From the NCBI GenBank assembly GCA_946414505.1, contig CAMKOU010000002.1, positions 1-43,821 of the forward strand: 43,821 nucleotides of DNA, in the 5' to 3' direction. The stretch is from an uncultured Clostridia bacterium (GTDB lineage Bacteria; Bacillota; Clostridia; Oscillospirales; Acutalibacteraceae). The notes below the pieces were generated by a model. It worked only from the letters and a program-made list of their open reading frames with translations. It was not told the origin of the DNA and searched no databases. Position numbers and translations under genes: made by a program. How positions within the stretch are numbered: the stretch's first letter is position 1; each line of letters starts with the position of its first letter. Positions 15,822-24,872 of the stretch are shown here, in pieces.

Positions 15822-16814
15822 TTAATATGGCGTAAAGGTGGCGCCGGTCGGCAGCTTCCACTCGCCGTTATAGCGCGCCATATAAATGGTGTTGTCTTCG
15901 GTTTGGTTCATCGACTGTCCCATGACATAACCGGTCACCTTAACGGTGGCGTCCACCGCCGCGATCTCGGTAATATTGTTTTGCTTGACGGTATCGCTTG
16001 TAAACCGACTGACCATGCTTTTAAATTCGCTGCTGTTTTTATCGTACACCTTGCACTTGTCGTCGTGAACATCCACTTCGTACTTCATGCCGTTCAACAG
16101 CGCCAGGCTGCTGCGGTCCGCATCGGTGATCTGATAGTCGTTGTCGATGGTATACTTTTTGATAACCTCTTCGTACTGACCCGCGTTCAGCAAGGCAAAC
16201 ACATCATTCAAGGCGTCCTTGTAGCTGCCCTTGGACGGGTTGGCACAGCTGCGGAACACGAAAATGCCGCCGACGATCACGGCAACCGCCAACACCGCCG
16301 CCACGATGATCAGCACCAGCTTTTTGGTGCCCAAGCCCTTTTTGGTTTGTGTGGGAACGGGGTTGTTGTAGCCGGGCTGATAGGCAGGCTGTGTGCTGCT
16401 GTACTGCGACGGCTGCTGATATTGCTGAAATTGCTGTTCAAAATTATTCTGCGGCTGTGGCGCCGGATACGCCTCCTGCTGCCGGTACTGCGTCGCCGCA
16501 GGCGGCTGCTCATAAACAGGCTGTTCCGCGGCGGGCGGCTCATAGGCAGGCTGTTCCGCGGCAGGCGGTGCGGTCGGCTGATTGCCGGGCGCAAAGCTCC
16601 ACGGCGAAGCGGCAGGCGCAGGCGTTTCCGGCTGCGGCGCGCTTTCGGGAACCGGCACTTCGTCAAAATTTGCCGCAACGGTTTTTTCCACCTCTAAGGC
16701 AGGCTGCGGATCAGGCTGCGGCGCGCTTTTGACGGCGTCCTGCAGCTTGGCGCCGCATCCGGAGCAAAACAGTTGGTTGGGCGTGATGGGTCGGTTGCAT
16801 CTTGGACAATTCAT
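15822..16814 (-). CDS. Zinc-ribbon single-pass membrane protein
   Basis: The 330-residue protein starts with a zinc ribbon (C3, C6, C17, C20), continues with a low-complexity Pro/Gln/Ala/Tyr region (about 30-158), one membrane segment (about 166-187) and an extracellular domain of about 140 residues. That domain includes YKDALNDVFALLNAGQYEEV, as in small helical membrane-stress domains, and ends in a beta-rich part (MARYNGEWKLPTGATF). The zinc ribbon plus membrane-anchored outer domain repeats the layout of the neighbouring kinase. It is probably a cell-surface sensor or accessory protein; the exact role is not known. Confidence 0.75.
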   Translation of the reverse strand: MNCPRCNRPITPNQLFCSGCGAKLQDAVKSAPQPDPQPALEVEKTVAANFDEVPVPESAPQPETPAPAASPWSFAPGNQPTAPPAAEQPAYEPPAAEQPVYEQPPAATQYRQQEAYPAPQPQNNFEQQFQQYQQPSQYSSTQPAYQPGYNNPVPTQTKKGLGTKKLVLIIVAAVLAVAVIVGGIFVFRSCANPSKGSYKDALNDVFALLNAGQYEEVIKKYTIDNDYQITDADRSSLALLNGMKYEVDVHDDKCKVYDKNSSEFKSMVSRFTSDTVKQNNITEIAAVDATVKVTGYVMGQSMNQTEDNTIYMARYNGEWKLPTGATFTPY

Positions 16815-16962
16815 GTGGTACCTCCGTTATGTAATGGAGAACCCCTGCACGGTGTGCGCGTGAAGGCCTCCATGATGATTTTGATTGAAATAACGCCGGT
16901 TTCCCGCCGCCGCGCGTTTTCACGACCGGGAGCCGTGCGGCGTCACGCTGCCGTACCGCGCG

Positions 16963-17835
16963 TCAGTCAACGTAATTGGCATAGAATTGCAGGTTGTTTT
17001 TGTCCACAACGAAAATTTCAAGCACCGCGTTGGTAACGCCGGTTTTTATTTTCATATCATACACCTTTGCGTCCAGCTGCGTGCAAAGCGTGTTCATCTT
17101 GTCGATCACCGCATTAAAATAATTCGCCTGTGAAGCGTCGTTGACGTCCGCGTTCACCGTGTACCGCGCGATCAGCGAGCCGTTTTCGGCGCTGACGGAG
17201 CCGGACATGTTGCTGTCCGCCGCATTGCGCAGGGTATCGATCAAGCCGCTGCTTTGCGCATATTCCATCAGCTTTTCTTCATCCGATTTCGGCGTGGTGG
17301 TCGCCGGCGGAATGGTGACGGGCGCAACAGTGGTGGGCGGTGCCGTGGTGGGCGCAACGGTGGTGGGCGGTGCCGTGGTGGTGGGCGCAGGCTGCGTGGT
17401 GGGCGGCGGCGGTATGGCGCCGGGTACCGCCGTACTGGCGGAAGCAGGCGCGGACGAAGCCGCAACGGTCGTCTCCGGCTCTATGACCAGCGGCGGCGTT
17501 GTTTTTTTGTTGCGCGGAGAGAGGGTGATGAACAGCGCGATGCCCGCCGCGATCAGCGTCAGCAGGATGATGATAATGATCATCACAGGCTTTTTGGAAC
17601 GCACTCTCTCGGCCTCTTCGTTGGTAAAATAGACTAAGTTTTTATCTATGGCGGCGTCCGGTTCATCCCCGTTCTTACCCTTTTTCTTTCTTTTGCCCGG
17701 TGCTTGTTCTTCTTCTTCGTCTTCTTCGTTTTTATTAAAAAAAACCACTAAATCCTGGTCAATGACGCTTGATTGATCTTCTTCATTATTGTTTACCGGT
17801 GGACGGTTGTTGTTGTTTCCGTCAGAATGATCCAT
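16963..17835 (-). CDS. Single-pass protein with Thr/Pro stalk and ectodomain
   Basis: The 290-residue protein has an acidic N-terminal cytoplasmic region with a duplicated motif, IDQDLVVFFNK (25-35) and IDKNLVYFTN (63-72), then a basic patch, one membrane segment (about 84-105), a Thr/Pro/Ala stalk (about 112-182) and a C-terminal domain of about 105 residues. That domain (DEEKLMEYAQSSG to NAVLEIFVVDKNN) resembles the ectodomains of the kinase and the 152-residue lipoprotein in strand order. The start is preceded by GGAGG and a promoter lies at 17883-17911. The duplicated cytoplasmic motif could bind a partner or be phosphorylated by the kinase. Confidence 0.65.
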   Translation of the reverse strand: MDHSDGNNNNRPPVNNNEEDQSSVIDQDLVVFFNKNEEDEEEEQAPGKRKKKGKNGDEPDAAIDKNLVYFTNEEAERVRSKKPVMIIIIILLTLIAAGIALFITLSPRNKKTTPPLVIEPETTVAASSAPASASTAVPGAIPPPPTTQPAPTTTAPPTTVAPTTAPPTTVAPVTIPPATTTPKSDEEKLMEYAQSSGLIDTLRNAADSNMSGSVSAENGSLIARYTVNADVNDASQANYFNAVIDKMNTLCTQLDAKVYDMKIKTGVTNAVLEIFVVDKNNLQFYANYVD

Positions 17836-17882
17836 TCGATTTCCTCCATATTTTTCTGTTCAGCTGATACTACGCTAATTCT

Positions 17883-17911
17883 ATTATATACGATTCTGCC
17901 GATAAATGCAA
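17883..17911 (-). promoter_or_regulatory. Promoter of the 290-residue protein gene
   Basis: TTGCAT (17906-17911), 17 bp, TATAAT (17883-17888) on the minus strand. Confidence 0.8.
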
Positions 17912-18018
17912 TCCTTTTACAAAAAAATGCCTTTACAAAATCCAAGCAGACGGTCCGCTGTCCCGTTTCGCCGATGCGCGCAACCGTGTCCTTCGCGCCA
18001 GCAAAACGCATGAAGAGA

Positions 18019-18060
18019 TCCCCCTGCCGAACAACCGTTGGTCGTTGACGAGGGGGATCT
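18019..18060 (-). terminator. Terminator after the heptad-repeat protein gene
   Basis: GAGATCCCCCT and AGGGGGATCTC form an 11-bp stem around a 20-base loop, just downstream of the minus-strand gene at 18104. Confidence 0.7.
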
Positions 18061-18103
18061 CTTTGTCACAGGCGGTTCCGCGAAAACCAAATGCGGTATT
18101 GCC

Positions 18104-20470
18104 TTATTTTTTCTTGGAAGCGGCGTCGGACTTGACCGCGTCGGTCTTAAAGACGAAATTCACCTTTCCGTCGGTATGATCCGCCGTTCCGCTGAACGAC
18201 TGATAGTGCTTGGACGCGTTCACCATCGCCTTGAGACGGTCGGTCAGCGATTTCAAATCGCCGTTTACCGCCTTTACGAGCGCACCGGTGCCTTCCTTTT
18301 TCAGCTTTTCCATGCCGCCGTCGAGCTGCTGCGCACCGGTTTGCAGCTTGGTTACGCCGTCTGTGAGCGTGCCTGTGCCGTTGAGCAGCGCGGCAACGCC
18401 GTCAAACAGCGACACCGCGCCGAACGTGAGGGTGTCCGCGCCTGTCTTTAAAGCGTCGGTGCCGGTTTTGAGCGCGCCGGCGCCGTCCTTGAGCGTACCT
18501 GCGCCGGTTTTCAGCTGCGCCGTGCCGGTTTTCAGCTGCGCCGCGCCGCCGGCAAGACCGGCAGTGCCATCCTTCAGGCTGAAGGTGCCGTTCAGGATCT
18601 CCTGTGCGCCGCTGTTTGCCTGGTTGACGCCGTTGGTGTAGGCGATCACGCCCTGATAGAAGGTGTTGTAGCTGTCGAGCTGCGCCTTGAGCGACTCCAG
18701 CGCCTGTCTGCCGCCTGCCGCCTGCGCCTCCGCCTGTGCGATCTGCGCCTGCACCTCCTCGCTTTGCATGTTGCTGTCGATCAGCGCGGTGATCTGCGTC
18801 TCGGTGTTGGCGGCAATGACGTCCGCCATTTGTGTCATTTGCGCCGCCACGCCCGCGCTGATTTGCGCCTGCACGTCCTCGGCGATCTGTCCTGCGGCAA
18901 CGGCGGCGGCGTAGGTGTCGCTGTCCATATCCAGCCCTGCCGCTGCCAGCACGCCGTCTGTCACCTGCTTGCGCACCTGCGCTTCCACCGCCTGCGCGAT
19001 CACCTCACGCTGACTGTTGACCGTGGCGCTGACGGTGGCGCGTGCCGTATCGCAGGCGCGCTGATGCACCGCCTCGGCGCTGAGGGTTTTCAGCAGGCCG
19101 TTCAGCACCTCGGCATAGGTGTCAACGGTGAGCGGCTCCGCTGTCACGCCTGCCGCCGCGAGCTGCTTGTCGGCTTCCGCCAAAAAGGTGTCGAACACCT
19201 GCTTGGCGCCGCCCGTCAGGGTGCTGCTGTTAGAGGAGATGGTGCTGAGACCGCTTGCCAGCGTGCCGATATAGCCCTGCAAGGTCGCCACGCCGCTGTC
19301 CACCGCACCGGCGCCGCCCTGCAGATCGCCTGCGCCGGCGTCCAGTGACAGCACGCCGTTTTGCAGCGTGCCGGCGCCGTCGTTGAGGGCAGCCGCGCCG
19401 TTTGCCACATCACCGGCGCCCGACGACAACGCACCGCTGCCGTCCCTGAGCTGTGCCGCGCCGTTAAAGAGCTGCTGCACGCCGTCGATCAGATCGCCCG
19501 ACTTGTTGAGCAGGGTGCTCAGCCCCTGATACAGCTGCGACGAACCGTCTGCGAGCTTGTCAACACCGCCGGTCAGCTCCTTTAGCTTATCCTTCAGCTC
19601 GGTCACCTTGCCGTCGAGCTTGGAGACGTCGATGTCGCCGAACAGGTCGTTGGTCGCCACAGTGAGGGTGGTCGCCAGCTCAAAATCCTGCACGTCGGCG
19701 GTGATCTCCACCGTGGCGGGCAGCTCCAGCTGCGCCTTGTCGATGCCGAGGGTCTCCTGCACGCCGGGCAGCGCAAAGCCTGCCACATAGGTGTGGCTGC
19801 CGTCGTTGAGCACCTTGCCGTTGGACACGGTGACGTTGGTAAACCGTTCGCTGTCGAGCATCATGCCCGTCATCATGACAAAGGGCACGTATATTTTTTC
19901 GGTTTTGCCGCCGATTTTCACTTCCTCATATTGGCGGTTTTGATAGGTAAACACCATTTTCAGCCTGCCGCTTTTGCCTGCCAGCTCGGCGGGCGCGATC
20001 GCCTTGCCGTCGAGCAGGTACTGAACGGAAACGCCCACGGGCAGCGGCACGTCGGACACGCCCTGATAATAGATATCCTTGCCGCCGGCGTTCCATTCCA
20101 CCATCTTTTGCTCGTCGAGGGTGTAGGTTTCGTCGCCCTTGGTGGTTTCGATGTCGCTGAGGTTGGATTTGTCGGCGACCTTTTCCGCCTTGCCGGGGTT
20201 TTGGATCCAGTCGCTGACGATCACCTTTTTCGGTGCGCCGTTGGCGTCGGCAATGACATACACGGTTTCCTCCTTGGAAAACCGGTCGCTTGTCGGCGCG
20301 GCGGCAGGCGCGGCAGCAGACGGCGCTTGTTCGGCAGCGGCGGCGGGCTGCGTTTGTTCCGTTCCGGCGGAATAAGCGGTGGTGCCGATCACGCTGCACA
20401 TCAAGGTGACAGCCATGGTTGCCGAGAGGATCCTCGGCAGGTATTTTTTGATCTCTTTTTGATTACGCAT
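18104..20470 (-). CDS. Secreted xxxLxxG heptad-repeat protein, MMPL partner
   Basis: The 788-residue protein has a signal peptide (LPRILSATMAVTLMCSVIGTTAYS) and an Ala/Pro linker. A beta-rich region follows (about 50-270), then two long blocks of seven-residue repeats of the form LxxGAxxLxxG, such as GSGALSSGAGDVANGAAALN, flanking an Ala/Gln-rich coiled coil. These xxxLxxG repeats occur in YhgE/Pip-type envelope proteins and probably form a rod. The ATG at 20470 fits the GGAGGG RBS; the tracked Met at 20476 is too close to it. The gene overlaps the MMPL gene by eight bases, so the two are translationally coupled. Confidence 0.8.
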   Translation of the reverse strand: MRNQKEIKKYLPRILSATMAVTLMCSVIGTTAYSAGTEQTQPAAAAEQAPSAAAPAAAPTSDRFSKEETVYVIADANGAPKKVIVSDWIQNPGKAEKVADKSNLSDIETTKGDETYTLDEQKMVEWNAGGKDIYYQGVSDVPLPVGVSVQYLLDGKAIAPAELAGKSGRLKMVFTYQNRQYEEVKIGGKTEKIYVPFVMMTGMMLDSERFTNVTVSNGKVLNDGSHTYVAGFALPGVQETLGIDKAQLELPATVEITADVQDFELATTLTVATNDLFGDIDVSKLDGKVTELKDKLKELTGGVDKLADGSSQLYQGLSTLLNKSGDLIDGVQQLFNGAAQLRDGSGALSSGAGDVANGAAALNDGAGTLQNGVLSLDAGAGDLQGGAGAVDSGVATLQGYIGTLASGLSTISSNSSTLTGGAKQVFDTFLAEADKQLAAAGVTAEPLTVDTYAEVLNGLLKTLSAEAVHQRACDTARATVSATVNSQREVIAQAVEAQVRKQVTDGVLAAAGLDMDSDTYAAAVAAGQIAEDVQAQISAGVAAQMTQMADVIAANTETQITALIDSNMQSEEVQAQIAQAEAQAAGGRQALESLKAQLDSYNTFYQGVIAYTNGVNQANSGAQEILNGTFSLKDGTAGLAGGAAQLKTGTAQLKTGAGTLKDGAGALKTGTDALKTGADTLTFGAVSLFDGVAALLNGTGTLTDGVTKLQTGAQQLDGGMEKLKKEGTGALVKAVNGDLKSLTDRLKAMVNASKHYQSFSGTADHTDGKVNFVFKTDAVKSDAASKKK

Positions 20471-22559
20471 GGTCATTTCCCTCCACAGTTGTTTTTTTCG
20501 GTTTGAAGCCGAGGGTCGTTACGCCGATCACCTTGTCAAACAGCATAAACATCGCCGGCAGGATCAAGATGACGCAGAACATGCTGATGATCGCGCCGCG
20601 CGCCATCAGTGCGCACAGCGAGCCGATCATGTCCACCTCGGAATAGACTGCCACACCGACCGTCGCCGCAAACAGTCCCATCGCGCTGACGATGACCGAG
20701 GGGATCGAGGCGGCAAGCGCGGTTTTGACGGCGGTGCGCTTGTCGTTGCCGTGCGCACGCTCCTTTTTGTAGCGCGTCGTCATCAAAATGGCGTAGTCCA
20801 CGGTGGCGCCGAGCTGGATGGTGCTGATGCAGATCGGCGCGATAAACGGCAGCGATTCGCCCATATAGTGCGGCAGACCGAGGTTGATGAAAATGGCAAG
20901 CTCGATGACCGCCACCAAAATAACAGGCAGCGAAATGCTTTTTTCCACCAGGATAATGATGATAAAGATCGCGATGATCGAGATGGTGTTGACGGTGGCA
21001 AAGTCCACCGAGGTGATTTGGATGAGGTCGTTGGTACATGCCGCCTCGCCCACCAGCAAGCCATCGGGGTCGTACCGCTTGATGATGGTGTTCAGCGCGT
21101 CCACCTGCCTGCCCATTTCAGGGGTGGCGGTGCGGTATTCGGAGCTGAGCAGCATCAGCTCCCAGCGGTCGCTTTTCAAGATCTCTTTGACGGAATCGGG
21201 CAAAAACGCCTCAGGCATGGAGGGCCCGACCAGGCTTTCCAGACCGATGCAAAACTTGATGCCGTCGGTCTGCTGCATTTCCGCCTGCATTTGGCGAACG
21301 TCTTTGGCAGGCAGTTGGGCGTTGACCAGCACCATGTGCGTGCTGCCCATTTGAAATTCCTCCTCGAGCTTGGTGTTGGCGATCACGTTGGGCATATCCT
21401 TGGGCAGACTGCGCGACAAATCGTAGTACACCTCGCTGTTGGTTTGCTGATAGCCGAAATACGACGGCACCGCCAGCGCCGCAAACAAAATGAGGAACAC
21501 CGGAAAGATGCGCACAATGACGCCTGCCAGCTTGTTGACCGGCGGCAGCAGCGCCCGGTGCATGGTTTTTTCGAGCGGACGGTCGAGCACCAAAATCAGC
21601 GAAGGCAGCACCGTGACGCAGCCCAGCACGCCCAGCACCACGCCCTTTGCCATGACGATGCCCAAGTCCCTGCCGAGCGTAAAGGTCATGAAGCACAGCG
21701 CGATAAAGCCGGCAACGGTGGTGACGGAGCTGCCCAGCACCGAGGTGAAGGTCTCCTTGATGGCGTGCGCCATCGCCTCGCCGTGGTCGTCATACTGCCG
21801 CTTGTGTTCGCCGTAGCTGTGCCACAAAAAAATCGAGTAGTCCATGGTGACCGCCAGCTGCAGCACCGCCGACAGCGCCTTGGTGATGTAGGAAATTTCG
21901 CCCAGAAAGTAGTTGGAGCCGAGGTTGAGCAAAATGGCAACGCCGATGCTCGCCAAAAACACCAACGGGATCAGCCAGTTGTCCATAAACAGCAGCATAG
22001 CGGCGACCGCCAGCACTACCGCAATGGCAACATACACCGCCTCCTCGCGCTCGCACAGGTCGCGCAGGTCGGTGATCATCGCCGAAATGCCCGACACCAG
22101 GCACTGCCTGCCTGCTATTTGACGGATGTGCGCAATGGCGTCCATGGTTTCGTCGGCGGAGCTGGAGGTGTCGAAAAACACCGCCACCAGCGTGTCGTCC
22201 CCGGCGTTAAAGGCATTGTAAAGGTCGTCGGGCAGCAGCTCCTTGGGAATGACGCCCCCGGAAATATCGCTGTACGCCAACACGCTGGCAACATGGTCGA
22301 CCTCCTTGACCTCCTCCGCCACTGCGGCGATATCCTTTTCGTCCAACTTTTCAAAAATCAAAAAAGAAAACGCACCCTTGCCAAAGTCCTCGAGCATGTA
22401 CCTTTGCCCCTTCACAGTGTCAAGCGAATCGGGCAAATAGTTGAGCATGTCGTAGTTGACCCTTGTAAACAGCATTCCCAGCACGGCGGGAATGAGCAGC
22501 AAAAGTGCGGTGATCAAAATGGCAACGCGGCATTTAACCACCGCTTTCCCCAGTTTCAT
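20463..22559 (-). CDS. MMPL/RND-family transporter
   Basis: The 698-residue protein has the MMPL layout: one N-terminal membrane segment, an outer loop (about 35-165), a block of membrane segments (about 175-340), a second outer loop and a second block. Motifs include AVTMDYSIFLWHSYGEH in the first half and GATVDYAILMTTRYKKE in the second, the two pseudo-symmetric RND signatures. Family members export lipids, peptides or drugs using the proton gradient. The heptad-repeat protein is encoded directly downstream in the same operon and probably provides the extracellular part. AAGGAGAA precedes the start. The substrate is unknown. Confidence 0.9.
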   Translation of the reverse strand: MKLGKAVVKCRVAILITALLLLIPAVLGMLFTRVNYDMLNYLPDSLDTVKGQRYMLEDFGKGAFSFLIFEKLDEKDIAAVAEEVKEVDHVASVLAYSDISGGVIPKELLPDDLYNAFNAGDDTLVAVFFDTSSSADETMDAIAHIRQIAGRQCLVSGISAMITDLRDLCEREEAVYVAIAVVLAVAAMLLFMDNWLIPLVFLASIGVAILLNLGSNYFLGEISYITKALSAVLQLAVTMDYSIFLWHSYGEHKRQYDDHGEAMAHAIKETFTSVLGSSVTTVAGFIALCFMTFTLGRDLGIVMAKGVVLGVLGCVTVLPSLILVLDRPLEKTMHRALLPPVNKLAGVIVRIFPVFLILFAALAVPSYFGYQQTNSEVYYDLSRSLPKDMPNVIANTKLEEEFQMGSTHMVLVNAQLPAKDVRQMQAEMQQTDGIKFCIGLESLVGPSMPEAFLPDSVKEILKSDRWELMLLSSEYRTATPEMGRQVDALNTIIKRYDPDGLLVGEAACTNDLIQITSVDFATVNTISIIAIFIIIILVEKSISLPVILVAVIELAIFINLGLPHYMGESLPFIAPICISTIQLGATVDYAILMTTRYKKERAHGNDKRTAVKTALAASIPSVIVSAMGLFAATVGVAVYSEVDMIGSLCALMARGAIISMFCVILILPAMFMLFDKVIGVTTLGFKPKKTTVEGNDHA

Positions 22560-22770
22560 TACGATTCTCCTTCCGTTTTACTCCTCTTTCATTATAGGAT
22601 CCCGGGCGAAAAAAGGAAACGTACAGTTTTCACCGGATGCACGTTTTTTAGGCATTCTTTGTATTCTGCACAAACGGCGGCAAACGGCGATTTTTCCCAT
22701 TCGGATGCGGTTTTTGGAGAAGTTGGACGGATTGTGCCGAAGATTTCCCGAAATTTTTGTGGAAATGCGC

Positions 22771-22799
22771 TTGCAATCTTTTCGAGACTGTGTTATATT
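22771..22799 (+). promoter_or_regulatory. Promoter of the aquaporin-like gene
   Basis: TTGCAA (22771-22776), 17 bp, TATATT (22794-22799) on the plus strand, about 40 bp before the start codon. Confidence 0.75.
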
Positions 22800-22841
22800 T
22801 ATCGTATGGAACATATCCAAAATTAGACAAGGAGGAATTAT

Positions 22842-23738
22842 ATGAAATTCACTCAAAGCTCCATCAAAAAGTATGTAGCAGAATGCATCGGCACCATGGT
22901 TTTGGTTGTGTTTGGCTGCGGCACCGCTATGCTGCTCGGCCCCGGCACCTCCGCCGCCGCGTATTTTGCCACTGCCGTCGCGTTTGGCTTGGCGATCGTC
23001 GCCATGGCGTACAGCGTGGGCAACATTTCGGGCTGTCATGTCAATCCTGCCGTATCGCTGGCAGTGTATTTGAACGGCGGCTTGAGCCTGTCCGATTTTA
23101 TCGGCTATTTGATTTCGCAGTTTGCGGGCGCGCTGGTGGGCAGCGGCGTTTTGGCGCTGATTTTCGGTTTGGGCGGCGTTGCCGACAGAACCGGCACCTA
23201 TGAAGTCTTTAACGGCTTCGAGGAATTCAGCCTGAACGGTTTCGGCGCCAACACCATGGCAGGCGTCAACGACAACCACCTCGCCGGCTTTATCGTCGAG
23301 ATCGTCCTCACCTTTGTATTTGTGCTTGCCATTTTGGGCGTCACCTCCAAAAAAGCAAAGCACGGCTCGTTTGGCGGCGTGGTCATCGGTCTGTCGCTGA
23401 CACTGGTACATTTGCTCGGTATCGGCTTGACCGGCACCTCTGTCAACCCTGCGCGCAGCTTCGGTCCTGCGTTCTGCGCTATGTTCGGCGGCAACTTCAC
23501 CCCGATGGTATGCCTGTGGGCGTTTATTCTCGGTCCTGCCATCGGCGCAGCGCTGGCAGCGTTTGTGTACAAATATCTGGAAGGCGGTCAGTCTGACGAA
23601 GCACACGCCGCTCCCCAGTCTGCTCCGCGCACGGCACCGCGCACCGCGCCCCGTACCGCTCCGCGCACCGCACCCCGTACCGCGCCCCGCACGGCGCCCC
23701 GTACCGCTCCCCCAAGCGAAGAAACCGAAAGCGAATAA
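22842..23738 (+). CDS. MIP-family aquaporin/glycerol channel with TAPR tail
   Basis: The 298-residue protein has six membrane segments and both NPA half-helices (GCHVNPAVSL and GTSVNPARSFGPAF). The water-versus-glycerol selectivity cannot be fixed by eye, though the NPARSFGPA segment is common in water channels. AAGGAGG precedes the ATG. After the last membrane segment the tail carries seven [ST]APR tetrapeptides and a TAPP, then an acidic end (SEETESE). The tail is strongly basic, Pro-rich and cytoplasmic by topology, unlike standard MIP proteins. Confidence 0.93.
   Translation: MKFTQSSIKKYVAECIGTMVLVVFGCGTAMLLGPGTSAAAYFATAVAFGLAIVAMAYSVGNISGCHVNPAVSLAVYLNGGLSLSDFIGYLISQFAGALVGSGVLALIFGLGGVADRTGTYEVFNGFEEFSLNGFGANTMAGVNDNHLAGFIVEIVLTFVFVLAILGVTSKKAKHGSFGGVVIGLSLTLVHLLGIGLTGTSVNPARSFGPAFCAMFGGNFTPMVCLWAFILGPAIGAALAAFVYKYLEGGQSDEAHAAPQSAPRTAPRTAPRTAPRTAPRTAPRTAPRTAPPSEETESE
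23619..23714 (+). repeat. Eight tandem 12-bp codon repeats (TAPR tail)
   Basis: Eight in-frame 12-bp units encode SAPR, six TAPR and TAPP at the aquaporin C-terminus. Synonymous differences between units (ACC/ACG, GCG/GCT/GCA, CGC/CGT) show the peptide is kept while the DNA has diverged. Confidence 0.9.
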
Positions 23739-23751
23739 TATTTGACGCATC

Positions 23752-23786
23752 AAACGGTCAGACAGCACACGCTGCCTGACCGTTTT
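23752..23786 (+). terminator. Terminator after the aquaporin-like gene
   Basis: AAACGGTCAG and CTGACCGTTT with inner CAGC/GCTG form a long stem followed by T residues. It lies between convergent genes and could serve both. Confidence 0.85.
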
Positions 23787-23805
23787 TCTTTCGGCAATAC
23801 CGCTT

Positions 23806-24747
23806 CTACGCCAAGCTTTGCAGCTGCGCGATCTCGTCCTTCATCCGCTTTGCCAAAAGCTTGATCAGCTTTTCGCCTGCAATGCCGTTTTGCGCATAGC
23901 CGCCGTCTGCGAGCAGCTGATTGACATTGGTGCGCGTGCCCTCGCCAAACCAGCCGTTTTCGTCCATGCCCTTGCGCACGATGCCCATTTGACGGGCGAG
24001 CAGCAGCAGCTCCTTGAGCGCCAGCACGCCGTCGCTGTGGTCGTCCATGCGAAATCCTGTGCTGTCGAGCACCTTGTCAGATGTTTTCCAGCCGTTGTAG
24101 CCGCCGTCCCGGATGATCGCGGGATAGTCCCGGTAGCATTTGTCCTTATCCACCACGCCCACGCCGGGAATGCTGTTGCTCTCCAAATAATTCGTTTCGC
24201 CGCCGTACTGCCACATGCCCATGTTGCTGCCGTCGTAGTCGGGGCGTTTCCACCACTGCGCAAACCACAAGTCACAGCTGTTGAGCACCTCGGCGGAAAT
24301 ATAGCGCCTGATCTCCTCCAAGCCCGTGTAAATCATCGGGTAGTAGCCCGCCTTGCGCATTTCCTCCACAAAGGTTTTACAGACGTTGTTGATGTTGGCA
24401 AAGGTCAGTCCGCCGTGCCGTTGCTTGTAGCCGTCGGCGTCCTCCATGTCGATCGCCACGGGCAGCGTCGGGCGCTTGCCCTTGAGCAGCCGCAGCACAT
24501 GCCGCGCCTCGCTTTTGGCGTCCTCCGTGCTGAGCGCGTAGGAATAAAGATATGCTCCCCACGGAATGCCGAGCGCCTCGCATTGCCGGACGTTGTTTTC
24601 AAACTGCGTGTCGTCCTGCACACGGATGTCGCTGCCGTAGCCGCAGCGCAGCATGGCAAATTCGTAGCCGGCGTCTTTGATTTTTTGCATATCGACCGCG
24701 CCGTTGAGCGACGACAGATCGACGCCCTTTTTTCCCGATAAACCCAT
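23806..24747 (-). CDS. GH25 lysozyme-like muramidase
   Basis: This glycoside hydrolase family 25 enzyme cleaves the glycan of peptidoglycan. Visible motifs are KGVDLSSLNG at the start, ALGIPWGAYLYSYA, and PVAIDMEDADGY carrying the catalytic Asp/Glu. A C-terminal segment of about 75 residues (LKELLLLARQMGI to KLIKLLAKRM) looks like a small binding domain. I chose the ATG at 24747, preceded by AAGGGAGAG, giving 313 residues; the tracked Met at 24783 lacks an RBS. There is no signal peptide, as in phage-type endolysins, but no other phage genes lie nearby. Confidence 0.92.
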   Translation of the reverse strand: MGLSGKKGVDLSSLNGAVDMQKIKDAGYEFAMLRCGYGSDIRVQDDTQFENNVRQCEALGIPWGAYLYSYALSTEDAKSEARHVLRLLKGKRPTLPVAIDMEDADGYKQRHGGLTFANINNVCKTFVEEMRKAGYYPMIYTGLEEIRRYISAEVLNSCDLWFAQWWKRPDYDGSNMGMWQYGGETNYLESNSIPGVGVVDKDKCYRDYPAIIRDGGYNGWKTSDKVLDSTGFRMDDHSDGVLALKELLLLARQMGIVRKGMDENGWFGEGTRTNVNQLLADGGYAQNGIAGEKLIKLLAKRMKDEIAQLQSLA

Positions 24748-24872
24748 TTCCACTCTCCCTTTTCGTTTTGAAAGCTTTTTCACGTCCTGCTATAGTGTAT
24801 GCCGGGAGCAGCATTCGGTGCATCCCTCTCCGCCAAACAGGCGCGGCGACGGCAGCAGACGCAGGCGCGACG

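Noticed and set aside
20469-22826. 785-residue plus-strand ORF, His/Arg/Asp-rich
   Set aside because: It is a shadow of the MMPL gene; composition is typical of the antisense frame of a GC-rich membrane protein gene.
23806-24747. Prophage lysis module
   Set aside because: The GH25 enzyme stands alone; no holin, tail or integrase gene is nearby.
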